Of a stretch of 45,226 bases of DNA, positions 8,670-16,578 are shown one piece after another (the stretch's first letter is position 1; the number at the start of each line of letters is the position of its first letter). This DNA is from 13-2-20CM-68-14 sp046723355 (GTDB lineage Bacteria; Actinomycetota; Thermoleophilia; Gaiellales; Gaiellaceae), in the NCBI GenBank assembly GCA_046723355.1, contig JBKOUJ010000058.1, positions 1 to 45,226 of the forward strand, read 5' to 3'. The notes below the pieces were generated by a model that ran no database searches, was not told the DNA's origin, and saw only the letters and a list, made by a program, of their open reading frames with translations. Position numbers and translations under genes: made by a program.

Positions 8670-10123
8670 TGCCGGAGCGGCGCAAGCTGATCGTCGTCTC
8701 GAACCGCGGCCCTGTCTCGTACGGCCGCGAGAACGGCGAGCGGGTCGCAAGGCGCGGCGGCGGAGGCCTCGTCACGGCGCTGCGCGGCCTGATCTCGCAT
8801 CACGACGTCACTTGGATCGCCAGCGCGATCAGCGACGAGGACCGGATTGCCTCCGCGCAGCCGATCGAGGAGACGGCTCGGGATGGTTCGCCGTTCCGCC
8901 TCCGACTGGTCGCTCACGACGAGAGCGAGTACGACTGGTTCTACAACGTCATCGCGAACCCGATCCTCTGGTTTCTCCAGCACTACCTTTGGGAGCTCGC
9001 GTACACGCCGGCGATCGATCATGCCGTGCGGCACGCTTGGGAGCAGGGGTACGTCAGCGTCAACCAGGGCTTCGCCGACGCCGTGCTCGAGGAGCTCGAG
9101 GCCGAGCCGGACGCGGCCGTTCTCTTCCACGACTACCACCTCTACCTCGCGCCCCGGTTCGTCCGGGAGGCGGCGCCCGACGCGATGCTGTCGCACTTCG
9201 TGCACATCCCGTGGCCGCAGCCCGACTACTGGCGGATCCTGCCGGCGGACATGCGGCTCGCAATCCACGACGGGCTCTTGGCGAACGACGTCGTCGGCTT
9301 CCACGCGAACCGCTGGCGGCTCGCCTTCCTTCGCTGCGCCGTCGACATGCTCGGCGCCGAGGGGAACTTCGGGCTCTGGACGGCCGAATACCTGGAGCGG
9401 AGGACGCGCGTTCTCGCCGCACCGATCTCGATCGACCCCGAGGAATTCGACGAGCTTGCGGTCAGCGAGCCCGTCCGCGAGGCCGAGCGGGAGATCGTCG
9501 AGCGGCGCACCGAGCGGCTGATCGTCCGGGTCGACCGCACCGATCCGTCGAAGAACATCGTCCGCGGCTTCCGCGCCTTCGAGCTCTATCTCGAGGCGCA
9601 CCCAGAGATGTACCGCCGGGTCTCGCTCCTCGCGTTGCTCGATCCCTCGCGTCAGGACATCCCCGAGTACTCCGAGTACCTCGGTGCGATCCAGCGCGAG
9701 GCACGCCGCGTCAACGATCGTTTCCAGGGCGACGGCTGGCTTCCGATCGACCTCCAGATCGAGGACGACTTTCCGCGCTCCGTCGCTGCCTACAAGCAGT
9801 TCGACGTGCTGTTCGTGAACGCGATCTTCGATGGCCTCAACCTAGTCTCGAAGGAGGCATCGCTGATCAACACCCGCGACGGTGTCGTTGTCTTATCTGA
9901 GAACACCGGCGCGGCCGAGGAGATCTCCGACTGGGCGACGATGGTCAACCCCTTCGACGTCGCGGCCCAGGCAGAGGCGCTCCACGAGGCGCTCGAGTTG
10001 CCGGTCGAGGAGCGGCGGGCGCGCCTCGGGGCGATTCGAGGGCACGTCCGCGAACACGACGTCGCGCGCTGGTTGGCGGTGCAGCTCGACGAGCTCGACC
10101 GCGCGTCGGCGCGGGTTCCGTAG
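8669..10123 (+). CDS. otsA: trehalose-6-phosphate synthase-like GT20 enzyme
   Basis: A 484-residue retaining GT20 enzyme. VVSNRGPVSY with the glycine loop RRGGGGLVTAL is the N-terminal donor-phosphate region. HDYHLYLAP and HFVHIPWPQPDYWRILP are acceptor-site blocks. RVDRTDPSKN keeps the Arg and Lys that hold the donor phosphates, and DGLNLVSKEA is the C-terminal signature. The family makes trehalose-6-phosphate from NDP-glucose and glucose-6-phosphate. NRGP and some substitutions are also seen in glucosylglycerol-phosphate synthases, so the acceptor is not certain. No OtsB phosphatase gene lies next to it: the following gene is moaC, whose -10 box includes this gene's stop codon. Confidence 0.85.
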   Translation: MPERRKLIVVSNRGPVSYGRENGERVARRGGGGLVTALRGLISHHDVTWIASAISDEDRIASAQPIEETARDGSPFRLRLVAHDESEYDWFYNVIANPILWFLQHYLWELAYTPAIDHAVRHAWEQGYVSVNQGFADAVLEELEAEPDAAVLFHDYHLYLAPRFVREAAPDAMLSHFVHIPWPQPDYWRILPADMRLAIHDGLLANDVVGFHANRWRLAFLRCAVDMLGAEGNFGLWTAEYLERRTRVLAAPISIDPEEFDELAVSEPVREAEREIVERRTERLIVRVDRTDPSKNIVRGFRAFELYLEAHPEMYRRVSLLALLDPSRQDIPEYSEYLGAIQREARRVNDRFQGDGWLPIDLQIEDDFPRSVAAYKQFDVLFVNAIFDGLNLVSKEASLINTRDGVVVLSENTGAAEEISDWATMVNPFDVAAQAEALHEALELPVEERRARLGAIRGHVREHDVARWLAVQLDELDRASARVP

Positions 10124-10134
10124 GGTTCGCGCTA
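10121..10134 (+). promoter_or_regulatory. leaderless -10 of moaC, using the otsA stop codon
   Basis: TAGGGT (10121-10126) begins with the TAG stop of the OtsA-like gene and ends 7 nt before the moaC ATG. Confidence 0.5.
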
Positions 10135-10580
10135 TGAGTGAGCTCTCACACGTCGATGAAACAGGCGGCGTGCGAATGGTCGACGTCGGTGGCAAGAAGG
10201 TCTCTCGGCGCCGCGCGGTCGCTCGCGCGGAGGTGCGCATGGCGCCCGAGACGGCAAGGCATCTGCGCGATCTGCCGAAGGGCGACGCGCTCGCGACGGC
10301 GCAGGTGGCCGGGATCATGGCCGCGAAGCGGACCGCGGAGCTGATCCCGCTCTGTCATCCGTTGCCCTTGTCGAACATCGAGGTGACCCTCAACGCCGGC
10401 GCGGCGGTGGTCGAGATCTCCGCCGCTGTCGAGACCAGCGCGCAGACCGGCGTCGAGATGGAGGCCTTGACGGCCGTCTCGATGGCTGCGCTGACCGTCT
10501 ACGACATGGCGAAGGCGATCGACAAGGGGATGGAGATCGGCGGCATTCGCTTGGTCGAGAAGACGAAGGACCCGGTATGA
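10134..10580 (+). CDS. moaC: cyclic pyranopterin monophosphate synthase MoaC
   Basis: MoaC converts 3',8-cyclo-7,8-dihydro-GTP to cyclic pyranopterin monophosphate in molybdenum cofactor synthesis. The 148-residue protein is of normal length. Family blocks are MVDVGGKKVSRR (N-terminus), AGIMAAKRTAELIPLCHPL and TGVEMEALTAVSMAALTVYDMAKA, including catalytic Lys and His positions. ATG 10134 is supported by the TAGGGT box. Its last codons overlap mogA by ATGA. It heads a tightly coupled run moaC-mogA-ubiA-ccmA-ccmB. Confidence 0.95.
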   Translation: MSELSHVDETGGVRMVDVGGKKVSRRRAVARAEVRMAPETARHLRDLPKGDALATAQVAGIMAAKRTAELIPLCHPLPLSNIEVTLNAGAAVVEISAAVETSAQTGVEMEALTAVSMAALTVYDMAKAIDKGMEIGGIRLVEKTKDPV

Positions 10581-11056
10581 GGGCCGCGGTCTTGACCGTC
10601 TCCGACGGTGTCGCGGCCGGCGAGCGGGAGGATGGCAGCGGCGATGTGCTGGCGGGGTTGCTCGCCGGAGACGGTTACGAGGTCGAGCGGCGCATCGTCC
10701 CGGACGATCGCGAGGCGATCGCCGACGCGATCGTGGAGCTGGCGGAAGACGCCGTTCTCGTCCTGACCACCGGCGGCACCGGTCTCGGCCCGCGCGACGT
10801 GACGCCTGAGGCGACGGCCGAGGTGCTCGAACGGCCGGCGCCGGGGATCGCCGAGGCGATTCGCGCAGATTCGACCGCGAAGACGCCGCACGGCTTGCTC
10901 TCGCGCGGAGTTGCGGGCGTCCGCGATCGGACGCTGATCGTCAATCTCCCGGGCTCGACGGGCGGCTGCCGGGACGGCTTCGCGGTCCTGCGGCCGGCCT
11001 TGCGGCATGCGCTCGAGCTGCTCGCGGGCGAGCAGACGGCGCACAGACAGACATGA
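10577..11056 (+). CDS. mogA: molybdopterin adenylyltransferase (MogA/MoaB family)
   Basis: This enzyme adenylylates molybdopterin before MoeA inserts the metal. The 159-residue MoCF-binding domain shows LTVSDGVAAGEREDGSG, LTTGGTGLGPRDVTPEAT and the C-terminal NLPGSTGGCRDGF, all standard for MogA/MoaB. The start overlaps the moaC stop (ATGA) and its own stop overlaps the ubiA start (ATGA). MogA and MoaB cannot be separated by motif alone. With moaC here and moeA at the window start, cofactor synthesis is partly represented; moaA, moaD and moaE are not in view. Confidence 0.9.
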   Translation: MRAAVLTVSDGVAAGEREDGSGDVLAGLLAGDGYEVERRIVPDDREAIADAIVELAEDAVLVLTTGGTGLGPRDVTPEATAEVLERPAPGIAEAIRADSTAKTPHGLLSRGVAGVRDRTLIVNLPGSTGGCRDGFAVLRPALRHALELLAGEQTAHRQT

Positions 11057-11916
11057 ACGCCACGGTTGTTTCGTACCCGCGGCGCTTCGCGTCGCTCGTG
11101 AAGATCGAGCACACCGTCTTCGCGCTGCCCTTCGCCTACGTCGGTGCGCTGCTCTGCATCAATGCGATTCCGTCCGCGCACGATCTTGTCTGGATCACGG
11201 TGGCGATGTTCGGGGCGCGCTCGCTCGCGATGGGCCTGAACCGGCTGATCGACGCCGCGATCGACGCGCGCAACCCTCGCACCGCGACGCGCGAGCTTCC
11301 GAGCGGACTGCTGACGCATAAACAGGTCGCTGTTTTCTGCGCCGCCTCGTTCGCCCTCTTCCTGGTCGCCGTCTTCCAGCTCGACCCGATTGTGCGATGG
11401 CTCTGGCCGATACCCGTGGCGGCATTCGTGATCTATCCCTATCTGAAGCGTTGGACATGGCTTTCGCATGCTTGGCTCGGCGCGGTGGACGGCCTCGCGC
11501 CGGTCGGTGCCTGGGTTGCGATCACGGGGCGGCTTCCGTGGCCGGCGTGGGCTCTCGGCGGCGCCGTTGCGCTTTGGGTTGCGGGCTTCGACCTCTTCTA
11601 CTCGCTCTTCGACCTCGAGGTCGACCGTGAGCAGGGACTCCATTCGTTCGCAGCGAGGTTCGGCGAGCGAAAGCTCTTCTGGGGGGCGCGTCTTGCCCAT
11701 GCGGGCACCGTCGCACTGCTCGTCGCAGTCGGCCTCGGGCTGGACCTCGGTCTCCTCTACTGGCTGGGTGTCGCCGCGGTCGCAGGGCTGTTGGCGTACG
11801 AGCACGCCCTCGTCCGTCCCGGCGACCTACGGAGACTCGACGCCGCGTTCTTCACGATGAACGGCATCATCAGCGTGGTCTTCTTCGGTTTCGTGCTGGC
11901 GGAGGCAGCTCTATGA
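11053..11916 (+). CDS. ubiA: UbiA-family polyprenyltransferase
   Basis: An integral membrane prenyltransferase of 287 residues with eight or nine predicted helices. The first Asp-rich motif is NRLIDAAIDARN (63-74), followed by RTATRELPSG. The second is YSLFDLEVDREQGLHS (about 180-195). Both bind the Mg-prenyl diphosphate. The family moves a polyprenyl tail onto an aromatic acid. Actinobacteria use such a protein (MqnP) in the futalosine route to menaquinone, a reasonable guess given the adjacent cytochrome c genes; a role in haem O synthesis is less likely from the motif. It overlaps mogA and ccmA by 4 nt each. Confidence 0.83.
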   Translation: MNATVVSYPRRFASLVKIEHTVFALPFAYVGALLCINAIPSAHDLVWITVAMFGARSLAMGLNRLIDAAIDARNPRTATRELPSGLLTHKQVAVFCAASFALFLVAVFQLDPIVRWLWPIPVAAFVIYPYLKRWTWLSHAWLGAVDGLAPVGAWVAITGRLPWPAWALGGAVALWVAGFDLFYSLFDLEVDREQGLHSFAARFGERKLFWGARLAHAGTVALLVAVGLGLDLGLLYWLGVAAVAGLLAYEHALVRPGDLRRLDAAFFTMNGIISVVFFGFVLAEAAL

Positions 11917-12497
11917 TCCGTGCCCGCCGGGCGGCGCGGCGCTTCGGCGACAAGCGCGCCCTGGAGCCGGTCGACTTCGAGCTCGAGCGGGGAGGCTTCC
12001 TGGTCGTCACCGGTCCCAACGGCTCCGGCAAGACGACCCTGCTGCGGTTGTGCGCCGGCCTGCTCGTGCCGACCTCCGGTGACCTGGAGGTCGATGCGCT
12101 TCGGGGGGAGGTCGGCTACCTCGCTCACGAGCCCCTCGTCTACCGGGAGCTGACTGCGCTCGAGAACCTCGATCTTTACGGGCGGCTCTACCGCGTGCCG
12201 GAACGGCGCGAGCGGATCGGGATGCTGCTGGAGCGATTCGGGCTCTGGGAGGCGCGACACGAGCGGGCCGGCTCGTATTCGCGCGGGATGTTGCAGCGGC
12301 TCGCGCTCTGCCGGACGCTCCTGCACGAGCCCGAGCTGCTGATCCTGGACGAGCCCGCGAACGCGCTCGACGTCGAGGGCGAGGCGCTGCTCGACCGCGA
12401 GCTCGACGAGCTGCGGCGCGAGCGGACCTTGCTTGTCGCGAGCCACGCACCCGAGCGTCTCGATCGGTTCGCGACGGGGAGGCTCTCTCTAGCGTGA
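11913..12497 (+). CDS. ccmA: haem-exporter ABC ATPase CcmA
   Basis: Cytoplasmic ATPase of the CcmABCD haem-handling complex, which releases holo-CcmE. The 194-residue protein is a single ABC domain: Walker A GPNGSGKTT, the Q-loop region reading YLAHEP, signature SYSRGMLQRLALCRTLL, Walker B ELLILDEPANALD and switch VASHAPE. Length and the AHEPLVYRELTALENL block fit CcmA better than a general exporter, and ccmB follows directly with a GTGA overlap. Confidence 0.9.
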   Translation: MIRARRAARRFGDKRALEPVDFELERGGFLVVTGPNGSGKTTLLRLCAGLLVPTSGDLEVDALRGEVGYLAHEPLVYRELTALENLDLYGRLYRVPERRERIGMLLERFGLWEARHERAGSYSRGMLQRLALCRTLLHEPELLILDEPANALDVEGEALLDRELDELRRERTLLVASHAPERLDRFATGRLSLA

Positions 12498-13135
12498 GGC
12501 GCTACCTCGCCGACTCGGCGGCCCTCGCCCGGAAGGACCTACTGCTCGAGCTGAGGGCTCGGGACACGCTGCCGGCGATGCTGCTCTTCGTCATCTCCGT
12601 GCTGGTCGTCTTCCACTTCGCCCTGCCGCGGAACGCATCCGACCGCGCGTCGCTCGGGCTCCTCTGGGTGGCGATCCTCTTCACCGCGCTGCTCGGCCTC
12701 GGGCGCTCGTTCGTCGCCGAGCGTGAGCAGGGTGTGCTGGACGCGCTCGTGCTCGCGCCCTCCGACCGAAGCGCGATCTGGGTGGGCAAGGTCGTTTCGA
12801 CGCTCGCGTTCCTGATCGTGGCCGAGCTGGTGGCGCTGCCGGCCTTCGCGCTCTTCTTCACGTCGATCGACGGCGCGACGGTCGCCGGGGTCGCCCTCGC
12901 GGACGTCGGCATCTGCGCCGTCGGCACGATCCTCGCGGCAATGGCCGCCGCCGGCCGCGCGCGCGAGCTGCTGCTGCCGCTGCTCTTCCTGCCGCTGGCG
13001 ATCCCGATCGTCGTCGGCGGAGTCGGCGCGAGTCTCGCCGCCTCGAGCGGCAAGTACCTCGGCTTCCTGGCGCTCTACGACGCGATCTTCGCGCTCGTCG
13101 CCTGGGCGGCGTTCGAGTACGTCGTCACGGAGTAG
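12494..13135 (+). CDS. ccmB: haem-exporter permease CcmB
   Basis: Membrane partner of CcmA, 213 residues, with about six helices. The N-terminus LARKDLLLELRARDTLPAMLLFV and the block RSFVAEREQGVLDALVLAPSDRSAIWVGK are typical of CcmB. GTG 12494 overlaps the ccmA stop. The end of the gene overlaps the convergent ccmF by 11 bp, so ccmB and ccmF mRNAs would be complementary at their 3' ends. Confidence 0.9.
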   Translation: MRRYLADSAALARKDLLLELRARDTLPAMLLFVISVLVVFHFALPRNASDRASLGLLWVAILFTALLGLGRSFVAEREQGVLDALVLAPSDRSAIWVGKVVSTLAFLIVAELVALPAFALFFTSIDGATVAGVALADVGICAVGTILAAMAAAGRARELLLPLLFLPLAIPIVVGGVGASLAASSGKYLGFLALYDAIFALVAWAAFEYVVTE

Positions 13136-15134
13136 CCGGCACAGGGCCTGGTTCGGTGCGTTCGGCGAGCCGCCGCTGCTCGCGGGCGTCGGGCCAGAGC
13201 GTGATCACCGAGCCGATCAGGAAGACGAACCCCGCCAGCCAGATCAGGTTGACGAGCGGCTTCACGAGCACCTTCAGGTAGACCGAGTTGACGGTGTTCC
13301 CCTTGCCGAACTTGAACTCGTCGCCGATCACGAACAGGTCCTGCGCGCGCAGCCAGTCGTGCTTGATCGCCACCTCGTTGGACGTCTGCTGCTCGGCGAA
13401 GTAGCGGTTCTTTCCGGCCATGATCGTCCCGATCCGTCTGCCGTTCTCCGCCACGGCGATGCGGGCGCGCAGCTCGAGGTGGTTCGGGGCGCGTCGCTGG
13501 ACGCTGTCGAGATAGGTGAGCGTGTAGCTGCGGATCCGCATCGTGTCGCCGGGCCGGAACTGCCGGATCTTCGTGGCGCCGTAGGCGCTCGAGCCGGCGA
13601 TGCCGATCGCGAGCAGGACGATTGCGAAATGGACGACGTAGCCGCCGTACCGACGGCGGTTCCTGGCGACGAGGCCCGAGAAGGCTGACCACCAACTCGC
13701 CGCTCCAAGGGCTTTCCTCGCCCGGGTGCCGCGCACGAACTCGAGGACGATCGCCGCCAGCGCGAACGCCGAGAAGGTGTAGGCGAGCAAGCCGGCTGGG
13801 CTCGACCCGGCGCCGGCCGCGATCAGCAGCGCACCCACTGCGAGCGCCGCGATCGAAGGCCCGAGCACGCTCTGGCCGAGGCCGCGCAGCGAGGTTCGCC
13901 GCCAGGCGACGAGCGGGCCGATCCCCATCAGCAGCAGGAGCGGCAGCCCGAACACCTTCAGGAAGAAGTCGTAGTACGGCGGCCCGACCGTCACCGCTTC
14001 GCCACGCACCGCCTCCGAGAGGAGCGGGAAGGCGACGCCCCAGAGCACCGTTAGCGTGAACGCGACGAGCAGCAGGTTGTTGTAGAGGAAGGCTGCCTCG
14101 CGGGAAGCCAGCGACTCCAGCCGCGTCCGCGCGCGCAACTGCGGCAGCCGCCAGATGATCAGCGCAGTCGAGAAGGCGGCGGCGACGCCGATGAAGCCGA
14201 GGAACCAGGCGCCGATCGGAGATTGCGCGAACGAGTGGATCGAGTTGATCAGGCCGCTGCGGGTCAGGAAGGTGCCGAAGATCGAGAGGCAGAAGGCGCC
14301 GGTGACGAGCGCGGCGTTCCAGACGCGGAGCATGTTCTTTTTCTCCTGAACCATTACGGAGTGCAGGAACGCGGTCGCGGCGAGCCACGGCATCAGCGCC
14401 GCGTTCTCGACGGGATCCCATGCGTAGTAGCCGCCCCACCCGACCTCCTCGTACGCCCACTTGGCGCCGAGCAGGATCCCGACGCCGAGCGCCGTCCACG
14501 CGAGAATCGTCCAGCGCCGCGTGGCGACGATCCAGCGCTCGTCGAAGCGGCCCGAGAGAAGCGCCGCCGACGCAAACGCGAACGGGATCGTCAGCCCGAC
14601 GTAGCCGAGGTACAGGAGCGGCGGGTGAATCATCATGTACGGGTTCTGCAGGCTCGGGTTGAGCCCGGCGCCGTCGGCCGGCGCGACCTGCGTCGTGAAC
14701 GGGCTGACGACGAAGACGAGTAGCAGGGCGAAGAAGCTCGCCACCGCGCCGAGGACAGGCACCGTCCACGGCAGCACCTCGGTGACGAGGCGCCGGTTGA
14801 GCGCGACCGCCGCCGACCCCAGGGCCGTCAGGACGAGGAGCCAGAGCAGCAGCGAGCCCGCCTGGCCGCCCCAGAACGCGGTGTAGACGTAGGGGAACGG
14901 CAGCGCCTTGCTCGAATGCTCGGCGACGTAGGCGAACGAAAAGTCGCGCGTCCGGAAAGCGTTCAGGAGGACGATCGCCGCGACGGCGGTGGCGCCGAAG
15001 GCGGCGTAGAGCGCGTTCCGCGCGGAGTCGACCAGGCGCCGGCGGCGGGTGTATGCGCCGAGGCCGCCGCCGATCGCCGCGTAGACGGCGAGCGCGAACG
15101 CGAGGGCGAGCGCGGCGCGGCCTAGATCTTGCAT
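13125..15134 (-). CDS. ccmF: cytochrome c haem lyase subunit CcmF
   Basis: A large polytopic protein of 669 residues that ligates haem from CcmE to apocytochrome c on the outer face of the membrane. The tryptophan-rich haem loop WGGYYAWDPVENAALMPW (about 233-250) is present with Tyr-Tyr where enterobacteria have Trp-Trp. HPPLLYLGYVG (about 170-180) gives a haem-ligand His region. The C-terminal ectodomain and last helix match CcmF. ATG 15134 follows the ccmE stop by 1 nt (TGAGATG). Its orientation is opposite to ccmAB and ccmCD on either side. Confidence 0.93.
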   Translation of the reverse strand: MQDLGRAALALAFALAVYAAIGGGLGAYTRRRRLVDSARNALYAAFGATAVAAIVLLNAFRTRDFSFAYVAEHSSKALPFPYVYTAFWGGQAGSLLLWLLVLTALGSAAVALNRRLVTEVLPWTVPVLGAVASFFALLLVFVVSPFTTQVAPADGAGLNPSLQNPYMMIHPPLLYLGYVGLTIPFAFASAALLSGRFDERWIVATRRWTILAWTALGVGILLGAKWAYEEVGWGGYYAWDPVENAALMPWLAATAFLHSVMVQEKKNMLRVWNAALVTGAFCLSIFGTFLTRSGLINSIHSFAQSPIGAWFLGFIGVAAAFSTALIIWRLPQLRARTRLESLASREAAFLYNNLLLVAFTLTVLWGVAFPLLSEAVRGEAVTVGPPYYDFFLKVFGLPLLLLMGIGPLVAWRRTSLRGLGQSVLGPSIAALAVGALLIAAGAGSSPAGLLAYTFSAFALAAIVLEFVRGTRARKALGAASWWSAFSGLVARNRRRYGGYVVHFAIVLLAIGIAGSSAYGATKIRQFRPGDTMRIRSYTLTYLDSVQRRAPNHLELRARIAVAENGRRIGTIMAGKNRYFAEQQTSNEVAIKHDWLRAQDLFVIGDEFKFGKGNTVNSVYLKVLVKPLVNLIWLAGFVFLIGSVITLWPDAREQRRLAERTEPGPVPATP

Positions 15135-15135
15135 C

Positions 15136-15534
15136 TCAGGATTTGGCCGGCGAGTACTTCGAGGGGCATTTCGTCGTGATCGACGTCGCTGCGAGGCTCG
15201 CGCCGTTGTAGTTCCCGACGACGTAGACGTGACGGCCTGCCCGGAACAGGTCCGGCTCGGACCCGTGGAAGACGACGGGCACCCGCACGTTCTTGTGAGG
15301 CCCGTCGATGTCGCGGAGGCGGAAGCGGAGGCCGCGCGAGGCGTGCGGGTCACCGGCGACCGGCCCGAGCACATAGCCGCTGACGCTCACCTTGCCGTGG
15401 TGGCCGGCGAGCTGGCTCGGCTTCAGCGACGGCGTCGCGCCGCCCGCGATCGCGTTGTAAACGAGGAAGATCGCGAGTGCGGCTGCCACCGAGAGCGCAA
15501 CCACAAGCCGCACCGGGTTCCCACGCCGCTGCAC
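15136..15534 (-). CDS. ccmE: C-type haem chaperone CcmE
   Basis: CcmE carries haem covalently outside the membrane and hands it to CcmF. The 132-residue protein has an N-terminal membrane anchor (about 8-27) and the OB-fold domain. The haem-binding site reads TTKCPSKYSP: Cys123 and Tyr127 form CxxxY in place of the HxxxY of E. coli. This Cys-type variant is known in some bacteria and archaea. Start GTG 15534 lies 7 nt after a TAAACT box, so the ccmE-ccmF mRNA is probably leaderless. Confidence 0.88.
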   Translation of the reverse strand: MQRRGNPVRLVVALSVAAALAIFLVYNAIAGGATPSLKPSQLAGHHGKVSVSGYVLGPVAGDPHASRGLRFRLRDIDGPHKNVRVPVVFHGSEPDLFRAGRHVYVVGNYNGASLAATSITTKCPSKYSPAKS

Positions 15535-15547
15535 GCTGCCGAGTTTA
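15535..15547 (-). promoter_or_regulatory. leaderless -10 of ccmE-ccmF
   Basis: Reading leftwards, TAAACT (15547-15542) lies 7 nt before the GTG of ccmE. Confidence 0.5.
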
Positions 15548-15694
15548 CCGCCGGAAGTCCGGCAGCTTCGTTGCCATGACGACTTTCGGCGGATTGTCTC
15601 GATGACGCGGTTCGGAGCCGCGCCCGCGCAGGTCGGGCGCGGCTTTCAGGGGATGCGCCAGCAGCGCCTGTTCTGCGAAGATGCAGGCGTTTCC

Positions 15695-16384
15695 GTGGGG
15701 CTTCGAACGAGGGAGAATCCGCTTGCAGCGTTGGCCGCGCTCTCGGCGCTGCTCGTCGCTGCGGCGATCGCGCTGATCTTCTTCTACGTGCCGACCGACG
15801 CCGACCAGGGTTTCTCACAGCGGATCTTCTACATCCACGTGCCGGTCGCGCTGACGGCCTACGCGTGCTTCGGCTGGGGAGCGTGGAAGGCGCTGCGCCA
15901 CCTCTGGAAACGCGAGCCCGGCGCCGACCTCGAGAGCTATGTCGCCATCCACCAGGGCGTCATCTTCGGCTCGCTGACCCTTCTGACCGGCTCGCTCTGG
16001 GCCAAGGTCTCCTGGGGCCACTGGTGGCTCTGGAGCGAGAGTCAGCTCGTGCTCTTCCTCGTGCTCTTCCTCTTCTACGGCGCCTACTTCATGCTCCGCT
16101 ACTCGGTCGAGCCCGGGCCGGCGCGCGCGAACATGTGCGCCGTGTACGCGCTCTTCGGCGTCGTCCTGATCCCGATCAGCTTCCTCGCGATCCGGCTCGC
16201 GAACCAGCTGATCCATCCCGTCGTGTTCACGCTGCAAGGCCCGCAGATGGCGGGCTCCATGTTCCTGACCTTCTGCGTCTCGCTCGCGGCGATGCTGACC
16301 CTGGCGGCGACGCTCTTCCACATCGAGCTCGCCGGAAAGCGGATCGATTCGCGGCTGCGCGAGCTGCGGGAGCTGCTCGCGTGA
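15695..16384 (+). CDS. ccmC: haem-handling membrane protein CcmC, altered WWD motif
   Basis: CcmC loads haem onto CcmE. The protein (229 residues from GTG 15695) has six helices and the two external haem-ligand histidines, His48 in FYIHVPVA and His174 in LIHPVVF. The tryptophan-rich loop reads WGHWWLWSESQL (107-118), whereas the family usually has WGxxWxWDxRLT: the Asp is Ser and the Arg is Ser. In-frame ATGs at 15602 and 15653 would add up to 31 residues unlike CcmC, so the shorter start is preferred, but no clear -10 box confirms it. Its stop overlaps ccmD (GTGA). Confidence 0.85.
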   Translation: MGLRTRENPLAALAALSALLVAAAIALIFFYVPTDADQGFSQRIFYIHVPVALTAYACFGWGAWKALRHLWKREPGADLESYVAIHQGVIFGSLTLLTGSLWAKVSWGHWWLWSESQLVLFLVLFLFYGAYFMLRYSVEPGPARANMCAVYALFGVVLIPISFLAIRLANQLIHPVVFTLQGPQMAGSMFLTFCVSLAAMLTLAATLFHIELAGKRIDSRLRELRELLA

Positions 16385-16578
16385 TCCTCGGCGTCACCGC
16401 CGCAGAGAAATACGTCGCCGCCGCGTACGGCATCGTCTTCCTCGTCGTGCTCGTCTATGTGCTGATCATCGGGCTCAAGCTGGGGCGGCTCGAGCGGGAG
16501 CTAGACGAGCTGACCGGGCGCGTGCGCGAGCGGCGCGAGGCCGAGGCGGAGCGCCACGAGGAGGTTCCGGTTGGCTGA
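16381..16578 (+). CDS. ccmD: CcmD-like small membrane protein
   Basis: A 65-residue protein with one membrane helix (about 12-32) and a long charged, helical C-terminal tail (LKLGRLERELDELTGRVRERREAEAE). Position directly after ccmC, size and topology are those of CcmD, which stabilises CcmC with CcmE; the sequence itself is too short and variable for proof. GTG 16381 overlaps the ccmC stop, and its last 8 nt overlap the hemA start. Confidence 0.75.
   Translation: MILGVTAAEKYVAAAYGIVFLVVLVYVLIIGLKLGRLERELDELTGRVRERREAEAERHEEVPVG

Noticed and set aside
13075..14769. Alternative long minus-strand frame within ccmF
   Set aside because: It is a shifted frame of ccmF. The ccmF frame has clear membrane helices and motifs.
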